Positions 1 to 10,254 of a stretch of DNA of 37,519 nt are shown here, piece after piece (within the stretch, counting starts at the first letter, position 1; each line of letters begins with the position of its first letter). The notes under the pieces are model-generated. The model saw only the letters and a program-made list of their open reading frames with translations, ran no database searches and was not told the DNA's origin. Source of the stretch: Azoarcus sp. (GTDB taxonomy: Bacteria; Pseudomonadota; Gammaproteobacteria; Burkholderiales; Rhodocyclaceae); NCBI GenBank assembly GCA_031277415.1, contig JAITMK010000130.1, positions 1 to 37,519 of the forward strand. The letters are read 5' to 3'. The translations under genes were made by a program, and so were the position numbers.

Positions 1-330
1 CTTCGTGCTCGTTTTGCGCAGAACTCCGCCGAAAAGGTTTTTGCCGGCGCCCGTGAAATCGCCGAAATTGCCAGCAAGGCTCAAGGCCAGATCGGCAAAC
101 TCGTAGGCGAACAATTCACCAACAGCAGCAAGGAAATTCTCGGAGCCATTCATAACATGTTTCAGGGAATGTCCATCTCCGACGAAAATACGCTGGGGGT
201 CATCCAGAACACCTTGAACACTACCCGCAGTGCCGTAGAACAGCTTACTCGTGCGTCATCCGAAGCCTTGCAGGCTTTTTCGCAGGCAAAGGTCTCTGCC
301 ACGACGGGAAAGAGCCGTTCCAGCAAGTAA
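1..330 (+). CDS. phasin family protein, 3' end (5' truncated by window)
   Basis: Frame 1 open from base 1 to TAA at 328-330: LRARFAQNSAEKVFAGAREIAEIASKAQGQIGKLV...SSK; Ala-rich amphipathic phasin-like C-terminus. Confidence 0.7.
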   Translation, partial: LRARFAQNSAEKVFAGAREIAEIASKAQGQIGKLVGEQFTNSSKEILGAIHNMFQGMSISDENTLGVIQNTLNTTRSAVEQLTRASSEALQAFSQAKVSATTGKSRSSK

Positions 331-361
331 ATACGGAAAGCGAACCTGCCGAACCTGCAAT

Positions 362-396
362 AAAAAACAACGGCGCTTGATGCGCCGTTGTTTTTT
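362..396. terminator. bidirectional Rho-independent terminator between convergent phasin and cheA
   Basis: AAAAAACAACGGCGC-TTGA-TGCGCCGTTGTTTTTT: long perfect stem with A-run and T-run. Confidence 0.85.
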
Positions 397-441
397 ATTG
401 CCCTGCCTTCCACTCAGCCGGACTTCATGTGCGCGAACGGT

Positions 442-2385
442 TCAAGCTTCTACCGACGCTTCCAGTTCGGGCCGGGTTTTATCCGCCGCCGATTTGACCA
501 GCATGGCTCTTGGCACGCCGCGTTGTTCGCCCGCTGTGCCGATAAGTTCCTTCATATCAAGGATCAACACGATCTGGCCGTTCGAGAGTGTGGTAACCCC
601 GGCTACGCCTTTCGGGCGGAAATCATCGAGCGATTTAATGACGGCGTCCTCGCGTCCGGCGAAGCTGTCAATGGCGAGGATGTACGATAACTCGGCCATT
701 TGCATCAACACGCCATATTCGGGTGTATTTTCCTGTTCCCATCCAAGCAGTTTGCACAGAGGAAGGATTGGCAGGACTTCGCCTCGCACCACCATCGTGG
801 CGCGCCCACCGACCTCCTTCACTTCATCCGGGTCGATAGGCAATATCTCGCGCACCATCGACAAGGGCACGGCAAACGGCTGGGTATCCAGTTTGACCAA
901 CAGCACCGGCAGGATGGCCAGAGTCAGGGGCAGACTGATGATGAAGGTCGTGCCCTTGCCCTGCACCGAATGAATATCGATTGTTCCGTTGAGTTTCTGG
1001 ATATTGGTGCGCACGACATCCATGCCCACTCCACGGCCAGAGACATCCGAAACTTTTGAAGCCAACGAGAACCCCGGCAGAAAAACCAGGTTGAAACTCT
1101 GCCGTTCGTCCATCGTGTTGGCCTCTTCGTCGGAGATGAGGCCCCTTTCGATTGCCTTGGCACGCAGTTTCTCGGCATTCATGCCATTCCCGTCGTCGGC
1201 GACGAAAATGATGATATGGTCGCCTTCCTGACGCGCTTCCAGCCGCACGTCCGCCTTTTCCGGCTTGCCTGCAATGCGGCGCTCTTCGGCACTTTCGACA
1301 CCGTGGTCGACGGCATTGCGGATCAGATGGATGATCGGATCGGATAAATCCTCGATCATTGTCTTGTCGATTTCGGTTTCCTCTCCGGTCAACACCAATT
1401 CGACATCCTTGCCGAGACTTCTGGCGAGGTCGCGCGCAATACGCGGGTATTTCTGGAAAAGTCGCCCAATGGGTTGCATGCGCGTCTTCATGACGGCGTT
1501 CTGCAAATCGGAGACCAGCAGATCGAGTTGGCTGACTGCCGTATCGAGTGCATGAAGCGTCTCGGTATCATTGCGTCCATTGAGAATGTCGCTGCGCAAC
1601 GCGTTGAGACGGTTCTTGGTCAGGCCGATTTCACCCGAAAGGTTGAGCACCTGATCGAGACGTGCAGTGTCGACCCGGATCGATGTATCACGTTGACGTT
1701 CATCGATGCGCCGTCCGATCGGAGCACTTACTCCCGGCTTGTCGGTAGCCCGTCGGCCAAGCGCGTTCTTGATGATGTCATCAGCATCATCGGATGTAGC
1801 AGACGTTGCTGCCGGAACGACCGTCGTGGGTGAATGCTTTTCATCTTGTGGGGATGCGGGAACCAGGGCTGTCGCACCGGTGACGGCAGCATGTAATTCA
1901 TTCCAGTCGGGAGTATTGTCCTGCCCTGCCGCAGCCTGCGGCGTACCCGAACCAACCGGAGTTGCAGATGCGGCCGGTGCAGAGGGGACGGCAGCTTCGC
2001 TTTGGATCTCCTTGAGCGAAGCAAGAACATCAGGATCAGCCGGAGACGGCAATATCCCCTGCGACAGTTGATTGAACATGTTGCGCACCCCGGCGGTTGC
2101 GGCCAGTATGACATCCATGATTTCGGAAGTCACGGCAAGTTCGCCGTTGCGCAATTTGTCGAACAGGCTCTCGGTAAAATGACAGAGCGTCACCAACTCG
2201 GTGGCATTCAGAAATCCTGCTCCACCCTTGATAGTATGAAACCCCCGGAAAATGTCGTTGAGCAAACCCCGATCATCCGGACTGCGTTCAAGGTCGACCA
2301 GTTTATTATCGACACCCGATAACAGGTCTTCCGCCTCAGTGAGGAAATCCTCCAGCAGGTCTTCCATTCCGGCAAAATCACTCAT
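442..2385 (-). CDS. cheA: chemotaxis histidine kinase CheA
   Basis: 647 aa; Hpt HTIKGGAGF, HATPase motifs (NAVDHGVE, DDGNGMN, GRGVGMDVV), C-terminal CheW-like domain; low-complexity linker in place of a recognisable P2. Confidence 0.95.
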   Translation of the reverse strand: MSDFAGMEDLLEDFLTEAEDLLSGVDNKLVDLERSPDDRGLLNDIFRGFHTIKGGAGFLNATELVTLCHFTESLFDKLRNGELAVTSEIMDVILAATAGVRNMFNQLSQGILPSPADPDVLASLKEIQSEAAVPSAPAASATPVGSGTPQAAAGQDNTPDWNELHAAVTGATALVPASPQDEKHSPTTVVPAATSATSDDADDIIKNALGRRATDKPGVSAPIGRRIDERQRDTSIRVDTARLDQVLNLSGEIGLTKNRLNALRSDILNGRNDTETLHALDTAVSQLDLLVSDLQNAVMKTRMQPIGRLFQKYPRIARDLARSLGKDVELVLTGEETEIDKTMIEDLSDPIIHLIRNAVDHGVESAEERRIAGKPEKADVRLEARQEGDHIIIFVADDGNGMNAEKLRAKAIERGLISDEEANTMDERQSFNLVFLPGFSLASKVSDVSGRGVGMDVVRTNIQKLNGTIDIHSVQGKGTTFIISLPLTLAILPVLLVKLDTQPFAVPLSMVREILPIDPDEVKEVGGRATMVVRGEVLPILPLCKLLGWEQENTPEYGVLMQMAELSYILAIDSFAGREDAVIKSLDDFRPKGVAGVTTLSNGQIVLILDMKELIGTAGEQRGVPRAMLVKSAADKTRPELEASVEA

Positions 2386-2405
2386 TGTTCACTCCCATCG
2401 GCGCG

Positions 2406-3278
2406 CTAGAAACCCAGGCTCGCAAGTAGATCGTCAACCTGCCCCTGGCTGGTCACGACATCATCACGGCCTTTGCCGTCAATGACCGGCCCATTGAGCA
2501 GGGTACCTGTTTTCTCGGAACGCATTTCTTCCGGCGCAGACTCGATGAGGATGCCAAGCAATTGGGATTCGAGCGCCTGCGCAATTTCAAGAACTTTCTT
2601 GATAACCTGTCCGGTCAAATCCTGAAAATCCTGAGCCATGATGATTTCGAGCAATTGAGCATCGATCACATGACCGTTCCCGGCAGCCGATCCGAGAAAC
2701 GCGCGTGTATCGATGGACAATGCCTTGAATTCTTCGACTGAGAGCTGGTTATCGAACAACTTATCCCAACTCGCGCACAGGGCCTCGGATTCCGTCTGTA
2801 TTTTCACAGCCAGCGGCTTGGCAATATCCGTCGCGTTGAGTACCTTGCTGGCTGCCTGTTCCGTCATCTGCGCAACATAGGTCAAACGCTGACGGGCATC
2901 GGGTACTGAATCGGCGACTGCCTGCAATTTGCCGTCCAATCCAAGTTCGATCAGCATGTCGTGCAACTTGCGCGTCATCTTGCCGATGCGATTGAATATC
3001 ATGCTGTCGCGATCATCCGACTCTTCTTCGGCCTCCGCGCCATCGGTTTCCGGGGGGGCGTACTTGCCAGCCTCCGAGTCAAACAAGGACTGGAGTTCGT
3101 CATTGTCATCCCCGTTGTTCGCACTTGAAACAGCCTTTGGCGCTGACGCCGGAATCGGAGGAACCGGCGCTGATTCAACTGGCGCTGATTCTTCCGGATT
3201 CCCGCCCGCCGCAATATTGTCGAACAAGGACTGGAGTTCGTCCGTGTCTTCTGTTTCGTCGATTTTCCGTTTCACCAC
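2406..3278 (-). CDS. cheZ: protein phosphatase CheZ (extended N-terminus)
   Basis: IIMAQDFQDLTGQVIKKV active-site segment and C-terminal CheY-binding-like QVDDLLASLGF; between cheY and cheA. Confidence 0.92.
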   Translation of the reverse strand: MVKRKIDETEDTDELQSLFDNIAAGGNPEESAPVESAPVPPIPASAPKAVSSANNGDDNDELQSLFDSEAGKYAPPETDGAEAEEESDDRDSMIFNRIGKMTRKLHDMLIELGLDGKLQAVADSVPDARQRLTYVAQMTEQAASKVLNATDIAKPLAVKIQTESEALCASWDKLFDNQLSVEEFKALSIDTRAFLGSAAGNGHVIDAQLLEIIMAQDFQDLTGQVIKKVLEIAQALESQLLGILIESAPEEMRSEKTGTLLNGPVIDGKGRDDVVTSQGQVDDLLASLGF

Positions 3279-3341
3279 CTTCGGCTCCCGTCACTTTCCG
3301 TGTTCGTTCAGGTTTCCGTTATCTTTCATCAGTCATCAGGC

Positions 3342-3740
3342 TCAGGCAGCTTTCATTTTTTCGAATATTTTTTCCAGCTTCTCCGCCAGGGTTGCCGCCG
3401 TAAACGGCTTGACGATGTATCCGCTTGCCCCGGCCTGCGCAGCGGCAATGATGTTTTCCTTTTTGGCCTCGGCTGTAATCATCAGCACCGGCAAATGTTT
3501 GAGTTGCGGCGAACTGCGAATCTTTTGCAACAATGTAAGCCCGTCCATGTTGGGCATGTTCCAGTCTGAAACGACGAAATTGTATTCCGACGGCATTGTC
3601 TCCAGTTTTTGAAAGGCCACCACGCCATCCTCGGCTTCGTCCGCATTGGTGTACCCCAGCTCTTTGAGCAGGTTGCGGACGATGCGCCGCATCGTCGAGA
3701 AGTCATCCACAATCAGAAATTTCGTTTTGGGATCGCCCAT
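3342..3740 (-). CDS. cheY: chemotaxis response regulator CheY
   Basis: 132 aa single receiver: [45 protein letters not shown]. Confidence 0.95.
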   Translation of the reverse strand: MGDPKTKFLIVDDFSTMRRIVRNLLKELGYTNADEAEDGVVAFQKLETMPSEYNFVVSDWNMPNMDGLTLLQKIRSSPQLKHLPVLMITAEAKKENIIAAAQAGASGYIVKPFTAATLAEKLEKIFEKMKAA

Positions 3741-3780
3741 TTGTTTTCTCCGGTCTCTCTCTCAGGGACGTATCGCCGTT

Positions 3781-4758
3781 TTACCCCTGATGCCCTCTTT
3801 GGAGGAGCGGACGCAAAGTTTGCGCAAGCACCTCGGCATCAAATTTCGCCACATAGGCATCCACGCCAACACGCTTACCCATCGCCCGGTTGGCCTCGGA
3901 GGATAGCGACGAATGCATGACCACGGGAATACCGTTGAAACGGTCATCGCCTTTGATGTTTCGCGTCAGCACATAACCGTCCATCTCCGGCATCTCGGCA
4001 TCGACCAGAATAAGATCGATTTCATCCGAGACATGCCGACCGGTCTGCTGCGCATGGCTGGCTATCCCTTCGAGACGAGTCCATGCCTCCAGTCCGTTCA
4101 TGGCGTGTTTGTGGTGCACACCGAGTTTGTCGAGCACTTCGCTGATCTTGCGCCGCGCCACGGAGGAATCGTCGACGAAGAACACGTTGTAAGCATTGCC
4201 GCCATGCAGAGGATCGATATTGCCGACGACCGCTTCTCCGAACGTGCTGGCAAGGATGGTTTCGACATCGAGAATGGATACCAGTCTGCCGTTGGGCAGT
4301 TCCGTAATTGCAGTGATGTAGCTATGCATATTGCTCGAAACATTTTCCGGCGCGCGTACCTTGTCCCATTCCACGCGGATGATGCGGTCGACCTCCTCAA
4401 CGATGAAAGCCAGGGTACGCTGGCTGTATTCCGTCACCATCATCGCGCCGCCAAGCGGCGCATCGGTTTTCGCCAGACCCAGAACCTTGGCAAGCGAAAG
4501 CACCGGGATCACATTACCACGCAAGGAAATCAGCCCTTCCACACCGCGCGGCATGTTGGGGGTTTTGGTAATGAAAGGTCTGGCCGAAACTTCCCTTACC
4601 TTGAATACATTGATGCCGAACGTCTCATTCGTTCCCAGCGAGAACAGGAGGATTTCCATGAGATTCGATCCGGCGAGCATGGTTCGCCCGTCGACTGCTT
4701 CAAACAGCGCCTGATCGGTTTTGACTGCAACGTCGTTTTTTAACTCCGAATTCGACAT
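3781..4758 (-). CDS. cheV: chemotaxis protein CheV (CheW-REC), copy 1
   Basis: CheW-like domain (ISLRGNVIPVLSLAKVLGL) plus receiver (VFFVDDSSVARRKI, LVDAEMPEMDGY). Confidence 0.92.
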   Translation of the reverse strand: MSNSELKNDVAVKTDQALFEAVDGRTMLAGSNLMEILLFSLGTNETFGINVFKVREVSARPFITKTPNMPRGVEGLISLRGNVIPVLSLAKVLGLAKTDAPLGGAMMVTEYSQRTLAFIVEEVDRIIRVEWDKVRAPENVSSNMHSYITAITELPNGRLVSILDVETILASTFGEAVVGNIDPLHGGNAYNVFFVDDSSVARRKISEVLDKLGVHHKHAMNGLEAWTRLEGIASHAQQTGRHVSDEIDLILVDAEMPEMDGYVLTRNIKGDDRFNGIPVVMHSSLSSEANRAMGKRVGVDAYVAKFDAEVLAQTLRPLLQRGHQG

Positions 4759-4779
4759 AACCTCACCTCATTCCTGCTA

Positions 4780-5790
4780 TTACCCTGCTGGAATATCTTC
4801 GGATTGCTCAGAATCGCCAAGAATCAAGCGCCGCAGGGTTTGTGACAAACGTAACGGCTCAAACTTGGGAACGTATTCGTCCACGCCAACCGAAAGACCG
4901 AGTTGCTGGTTCGACATTCCCGACAACGAGGAATGCATGACCACCGGCACACCTGCAAAGCGCGAATCGGATTTGATATGGCGGGTCAGGATGTAACCGT
5001 CCATTTCCGGCATTTCGACATCGGTCAGTACCAGGCTGAGCACATCGGACACCTTCTGCCCGGCGGAGGCGGCTGAATCAGCGATTTTCTTCAGTTCTTC
5101 CCAGGCTTTGCGGCCATTGATCGCACCGATATATCTCACTCCCATCGTGTCGAGCGTTTGCATGATTTGTTTGCGGGCTATCGAAGAATCGTCGGCAAAC
5201 ACCACCATGCAATTTTCGGCGTCGTCAATCGGCTTGATTTCCTTGTAAATCAACATATCTTCGTCATAGCGCGTAGTTTCTGAAAGCACTTTTTCGACAT
5301 CGAGCAGCATGACGAGCCGGTTATCCGCCAATTCAGTCACCGCCGTGACCAAACCACCCATGTGCGCAACCAGCATATCCGGCGGCACCCGCATCTGCGA
5401 CCAGTCGAGCCTGAGAATGGTATCGACCGCTTCAACCAGGAACCCCTGGGTATGGCCGTTGTATTCGGTCACGATCATGATGTCGCGCGCCGACTCCTCC
5501 CCTATCCCGGCGTACTTTGCCAGATCAACCACGGGAACCAGCACGCCGCGCAGGCTGACCATGCCCTTGACTGCATCAGGCATTTCGGGCGCGGCGGTAA
5601 TTTCGGGCGTGCGCATGACTTCACGCACTTTGAACACATTGATTCCAAATGTTTCGCGCCGTCCACTCCGATGATCCTCGCCCAACGTGAATAGCAGTAT
5701 TTCAAGCTTGTTCGTCCCCGCAAGCCTGGTACGGGCATCGATATTCTTCAGCAAATCGGACATTTTGCATTCTCCGCCGAAAGCGCCCAT
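4780..5790 (-). CDS. cheV: chemotaxis protein CheV (CheW-REC), copy 2
   Basis: CheW-like domain plus receiver (VFADDSSIARKQIMQTL, VLTDVEMPEMDGY); paralogue of the adjacent gene. The start may be downstream at MSDLLKNIDARTRLAGTNKLE (about 5763). Confidence 0.92.
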   Translation of the reverse strand: MGAFGGECKMSDLLKNIDARTRLAGTNKLEILLFTLGEDHRSGRRETFGINVFKVREVMRTPEITAAPEMPDAVKGMVSLRGVLVPVVDLAKYAGIGEESARDIMIVTEYNGHTQGFLVEAVDTILRLDWSQMRVPPDMLVAHMGGLVTAVTELADNRLVMLLDVEKVLSETTRYDEDMLIYKEIKPIDDAENCMVVFADDSSIARKQIMQTLDTMGVRYIGAINGRKAWEELKKIADSAASAGQKVSDVLSLVLTDVEMPEMDGYILTRHIKSDSRFAGVPVVMHSSLSGMSNQQLGLSVGVDEYVPKFEPLRLSQTLRRLILGDSEQSEDIPAG

Positions 5791-5936
5791 GCACCTGGTC
5801 AGCGTGACCAGTTGCAGTGGCTTGCATTTTTTTGTTTCTGAACAACCCGTTTTCGAAAATATTGATTAAAAATTTTCATCCGATCATGCGGGAGAAAACA
5901 CAACGACATTACCAATCAGGAATAGACTCCTCGCGA

Positions 5937-6650
5937 TCATACGCGCTGACACTCAGCATGACTGTGAAATCCGCCTCCCAATCGGTGCAATACACGCGCG
6001 GCAATTTCGGTAATTGGCGCAACTTCCTTCAATGCGCCAAGCAATGCCGCTTCACGCGGCATTCCATAGACGACGCATGTCGCCTGATCCTGCCCTATCG
6101 TCCAGGCTCCCATCTGCATCATATGCAGCAAGCCGACAGCGCCATCCTTGCCCATGCCGGTGAGGATGACACCAATCGCGGCACGCCCGACCTGTTCCGC
6201 CGCAGAATGAAACAGCACATCGACCGACGGCCGATGATGATTGACGGGGTCTGAGCGAGACAATTCACATTGATAACCGCCGGAGGAGACTTTTTTTATC
6301 AGCAGATGTGAATGTCCGGGGGCCAGATAAGCCACACCAGGCTCAATCATCTCGCCCCGGACGGCTTCTTTCACATTTATGTGGCTCAACAGATCGAGGC
6401 GGCGCGCGAACGATCCGGTGAACATTTCCGGCATGTGCTGCGCCATGAGAATCGGTGGAATGTCTGTCGGCAACCGGGTCAGTACCTCACGGATAGCTTC
6501 GGTTCCGCCCGTCGAGGCGCCAATGAAGATGATAGTGCCCGAATAGGGAACGATCCGCGGACGCGGCGTATTTGTCTCCGTCGAGGAATCTCGCCAAGCC
6601 TGGGGCAGATTCAGTATCGTTTTGCCTGGCAAGTTCGGCTCCCGGATCAA
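5937..6650 (-). CDS. cheB: CheB-type protein-glutamate methylesterase, catalytic domain only (no receiver)
   Basis: [12 protein letters not shown] (Ser), [10 protein letters not shown] (His), [10 protein letters not shown] (Asp). Likely TTG start overlapping the cheR stop (TTGA). Confidence 0.88.
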   Translation of the reverse strand: MIREPNLPGKTILNLPQAWRDSSTETNTPRPRIVPYSGTIIFIGASTGGTEAIREVLTRLPTDIPPILMAQHMPEMFTGSFARRLDLLSHINVKEAVRGEMIEPGVAYLAPGHSHLLIKKVSSGGYQCELSRSDPVNHHRPSVDVLFHSAAEQVGRAAIGVILTGMGKDGAVGLLHMMQMGAWTIGQDQATCVVYGMPREAALLGALKEVAPITEIAARVLHRLGGGFHSHAECQRV

Positions 6651-7618
6651 TTCAATGGTGAATCCAACCGCACATATACCGTGCGGCCGATGGACCGCAA
6701 CAAATCGGTTGCGTGCATGAAACTCTCTGAATGCCCGGCGTAGAGCCGCCCATCCTGCCGCAATAGCGGAACAAAGCGTTTCAAAATGCCGTATTGCGTT
6801 GGCCTGTCAAAATAAATCATGACATTTCGGCAGAAAATCGCGTCGAACGGCCCCTGAACCGGCCACGCAGGAGACAGCAAATTGATACGCCGAAAGCGGA
6901 TGAGCCGCTGCAATTCGGTCCGCACCGTATAGGAACCATCTCTGCCGGGAGCAGGAATGAAATATTGTGATAAATGCCTGGACTCCATACGATCCAGGCG
7001 GTCGCGCCGGTAGACGCCTTTTTCAGCCTGCGCGAGCACCTCGGTATCGATGTCACTGCCAATGATTTCCACCGGCGGGGTCAGGGATGAAAAAACATCG
7101 CAGGCCGTAATCGCCAATGAATACGGCTCTTCTCCTGTCGATGAGGCGCAGCACCATATCCTGATAGGTCGTTTTTCTTTTATCTCCTTGATCTGATTGG
7201 TTAAAATCTGAAAATGGTGCGATTCACGGAAAAATGAAGTCAGGTTAGTTGTCAACGAGTTGATGAAAGTTTCCCACTCGTTGCGATCCTGTTCGAGCCG
7301 TCGCAAGTACTGGGCGAAGGTTCGGTCGCCGCATGTTCGCAACCTCCGCGCCAACCGGCTGTAAACCATGTCCTGCTTGGAAGGTGACAGGGCAATCCCC
7401 GCATTTTCATGCAGCAAAGCACGGACACGCTCGAAATCGGCATTGGTAAATTCGAATTCACGTCCATGACCCGGCAGCGCGGCGCCAACAGACTTCATGG
7501 GTTCGGCGTCGGCAGCACGGGTTCCCGGAAGAATGACGGATGACCTGGATTGAGAATTCTCCGGCCCGGAGCGTAGCCCTGGGCTTGGGAAATCGCGGGA
7601 AGACGGAGTAAATGCCAT
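6647..7618 (-). CDS. cheR: chemotaxis protein methyltransferase CheR
   Basis: 323 aa; [22 protein letters not shown]-binding motif, [20 protein letters not shown]. Confidence 0.95.
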   Translation of the reverse strand: MAFTPSSRDFPSPGLRSGPENSQSRSSVILPGTRAADAEPMKSVGAALPGHGREFEFTNADFERVRALLHENAGIALSPSKQDMVYSRLARRLRTCGDRTFAQYLRRLEQDRNEWETFINSLTTNLTSFFRESHHFQILTNQIKEIKEKRPIRIWCCASSTGEEPYSLAITACDVFSSLTPPVEIIGSDIDTEVLAQAEKGVYRRDRLDRMESRHLSQYFIPAPGRDGSYTVRTELQRLIRFRRINLLSPAWPVQGPFDAIFCRNVMIYFDRPTQYGILKRFVPLLRQDGRLYAGHSESFMHATDLLRSIGRTVYVRLDSPLN

Positions 7619-7628
7619 GACAAAACCT

Positions 7629-8633
7629 TCACGGTGCAGGAGTTATGCCGGGCACTGAATTCATCCCGTTCTCGACGTCACGGTTCAATTCCATCGCTGC
7701 CGGAACCGTTTCCACCGGAGTTTCTGGCGATTGACCGATCAATTTACTGCGGATGGCCTCTTCGGATTCCTTGTTCAGCACGATGATGCTGATACGCCGG
7801 TTGATCGGACTCATTGGGTCGTCGTTATCCAGATGGACGGTATCGGCCAATCCCACCACGCGCACCACCTTGTTCAAGGTCAGGCCACCGGCAATCAACT
7901 CACGCCGTGCCGCGTTGGCGCGATTTGCCGAAAGTTCCCAATTTGAAAAGCCCCGCTCACCGCCCGCATACTGTGCCGAATCGGTATGGCCCGAAAGGCT
8001 GATGCTGTTATCGAACCCATTGAGCGTCTGGCCGATGGTACGTAGCAGTTCCCTGCTATACGGGCGCAATGTATCACTTGAGATGTCGAACATCGGACGG
8101 TTCTTTTCATCGACGATCTGAATGCGCAGACCTTCCGAGATGATGTCGATCAGTATCTGGTTTCTGAGCATGCGCAACTGGGTATCGGCTCCGATAAGCG
8201 CGTCGATCCTTCCTTTAAGATCGATCAGCCGGACCTGCTCACGCTGCTTTTCCAGTTCCTGCCCTTCAGGACTGCCTCCGCCTTTCTGCCTCTGGCGCGC
8301 GGCATCGAGATTGATTGTCCGCGTCGAGGGTGTATCGCCGCGCCGTACCTGCCCCAGCTTGCGGGACAAATCATCGCCCCCCCCCTGGATGATGCTCGAA
8401 CTGTCGCCCGAACCTTGTCCGCCCTGCATCGCCAACTTCAGCGGACTCCTGAAATATTCGGCGATACCTTTGAGATCTCCCTGGGCAGTTGAGCCAAGCA
8501 GCCACATCATCAGAAAAAACGCCATCATCGCGGTCACAAAGTCGGCATAGGCGATTTTCCATGCCCCTCCGTGCGATTGGTCAGCGGTTTTCTTGACGCG
8601 TTTGACAATGATGGGCTGCTGAGGGTCGGTCAT
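7629..8633 (-). CDS. motB: flagellar motor protein MotB
   Basis: HGGAWKIAYADFVTAMMAFFLMMWLLGST plug/TM; OmpA-like peptidoglycan-binding domain (LSGHTDSAQY, NWELSANRANAARREL). Confidence 0.95.
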   Translation of the reverse strand: MTDPQQPIIVKRVKKTADQSHGGAWKIAYADFVTAMMAFFLMMWLLGSTAQGDLKGIAEYFRSPLKLAMQGGQGSGDSSSIIQGGGDDLSRKLGQVRRGDTPSTRTINLDAARQRQKGGGSPEGQELEKQREQVRLIDLKGRIDALIGADTQLRMLRNQILIDIISEGLRIQIVDEKNRPMFDISSDTLRPYSRELLRTIGQTLNGFDNSISLSGHTDSAQYAGGERGFSNWELSANRANAARRELIAGGLTLNKVVRVVGLADTVHLDNDDPMSPINRRISIIVLNKESEEAIRSKLIGQSPETPVETVPAAMELNRDVENGMNSVPGITPAP

Positions 8634-8646
8634 CGTTCATCTCCCG

Positions 8647-9501
8647 TCAGCCTTTGCGGTTCTTGAGTTCCCGTTCGAGTTCCAGGAAAGTGGGCCGGTC
8701 ATTGGCATACAGCACCTTGCGGCCAAACTCCACTGCAACCTGCGGGGCATAGCCATTCATGCTCGCCAGCAGCACTACCTTTATCACCTGGAAGATCTTG
8801 CCGCTTTCTTCTACCTTTTGTTTGATCTGAGTTGCCAGCGGACAAATGAACCCGTATGAAAGAAGGATACCCAGGAAAGTACCCACCAGCGCCCCGGCAA
8901 TCATTTTGCCCAGCACGGCAGGCGGCTCCCCTACCGCGCCCATCGTATTGACGACCCCCATTACACAAACCACGATACCGAAGGCCGGCATCGCCTGCCC
9001 GATTTCGTCAATTGCATGCGGAGCCTGATGCGCTTCCCGGTGATGGGTTTCGATCTCCATGTCCATCAGGTTTTCGATCTCGAACGCATTGAGATTTCCG
9101 CCCACCATCATGCGCAGATAGTCGCATGTAAATTCGACGACATGATGATCGGAGGCTATGCGCGGATATTTCGAAAAAATGGGGCTGGAGTCCGGTGTCT
9201 CGACATCACTTTCTATCGACATCAAGCCTTCCTTGCGTACCTTGGCGAGCAACTCGTAAAGCAACGAGAGCAGATCGACATAAAGGTCGCGGTTGTACTT
9301 CGAGCCTTTGAACGGAAGCCCTATCGCCCTGACAGAAGATTTAATTACCTTGGAACCATTGCTGGCAACGAAGCCGCCAATGAACAGCCCAAAGATGGCT
9401 GCGTACTCGGACGGCACCCAAAGCGCAATGACACTGCCATGCATCGCGAACGGCACCAGCACGGAAGCAAGGACAATGACGTAACCAATGAGCAGATACA
9501 C
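8647..9501 (-). CDS. motA: flagellar motor stator protein MotA
   Basis: 284 aa; SVIALWVPSEYAAIFGLFIGGFVASN, MPAFGIVVCVMGVVNTMGAV, ALVGTFLGILLSYGFICPLA. Confidence 0.95.
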   Translation of the reverse strand: MYLLIGYVIVLASVLVPFAMHGSVIALWVPSEYAAIFGLFIGGFVASNGSKVIKSSVRAIGLPFKGSKYNRDLYVDLLSLLYELLAKVRKEGLMSIESDVETPDSSPIFSKYPRIASDHHVVEFTCDYLRMMVGGNLNAFEIENLMDMEIETHHREAHQAPHAIDEIGQAMPAFGIVVCVMGVVNTMGAVGEPPAVLGKMIAGALVGTFLGILLSYGFICPLATQIKQKVEESGKIFQVIKVVLLASMNGYAPQVAVEFGRKVLYANDRPTFLELERELKNRKG

Positions 9502-9663
9502 GGGTTACTCCAAAATACGGCATGTGAAGCCATACAATGCACGAGTTTGCGCAGGCTCGCCGTGAAAACTTGAAGCTGGAATATAAAAAGCTGCCTTCAC
9601 GACCACGTACCGGATCTCATCCCCGCCATTTACGGCAGTACTAAACAACCAGGATTACCCCGC

Positions 9664-10242
9664 TCAGAATGCCGCCAGTTCCAGGGAGCGCGTCTTGCGC
9701 ACCGCAGCCTGCCGCGTCTTGCCTGCGCGCGAGGGCATATTGCATAGCCCGCACACATAGCTGTGCTTCGGATCATGGGCGTGTGCGACAAAACTCCCAC
9801 CGCAGTTGCGACACTCGGACAGTTGCAGGAGATCGGCGGCAAAAAACCGCACCAGCGTCCAGGCCCGGGTCAGGCTCAATACCGGCTCCACCTTTCCGGC
9901 CTCGATCTGATCGAGATAAAGATGGTATGCCTTGATGATTGCGTCCAGGCCGCTCAATCCCTCGAAGCACTCAAAATAGCGGTAATACCCCATGAAAAGC
10001 GAGGAATGCACATTCGGCTGCCAGGTCATGAACCAGTCAGTCGAAAACGGCAGCATGCCTTTCGGGGGGGAAACGCCACGGACTTCCTTATAGATCTTGA
10101 GCAGTTTTTCACGGCTCAGCCGGGTTTCAGATTCAAGCATCTGCATCCGGGCGCCAAGCCGTACCATTTCAGCGGCACGATGAATATCTTCCGCCTCGTC
10201 GATTATTCGTCTGTTTTTCATTTGCTCTCTCTCCAGGAGCAT
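9664..10242 (-). CDS. flhC: flagellar transcriptional activator FlhC
   Basis: CxxC...CxxC zinc site (CRNCGG...CGLCNMP), LPFSTDWFMTWQPNVHSSLF; downstream of flhD. Start may be at MKNRR (10221). Confidence 0.93.
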   Translation of the reverse strand: MLLEREQMKNRRIIDEAEDIHRAAEMVRLGARMQMLESETRLSREKLLKIYKEVRGVSPPKGMLPFSTDWFMTWQPNVHSSLFMGYYRYFECFEGLSGLDAIIKAYHLYLDQIEAGKVEPVLSLTRAWTLVRFFAADLLQLSECRNCGGSFVAHAHDPKHSYVCGLCNMPSRAGKTRQAAVRKTRSLELAAF

Positions 10243-10254
10243 TTCGCAGCTTTT

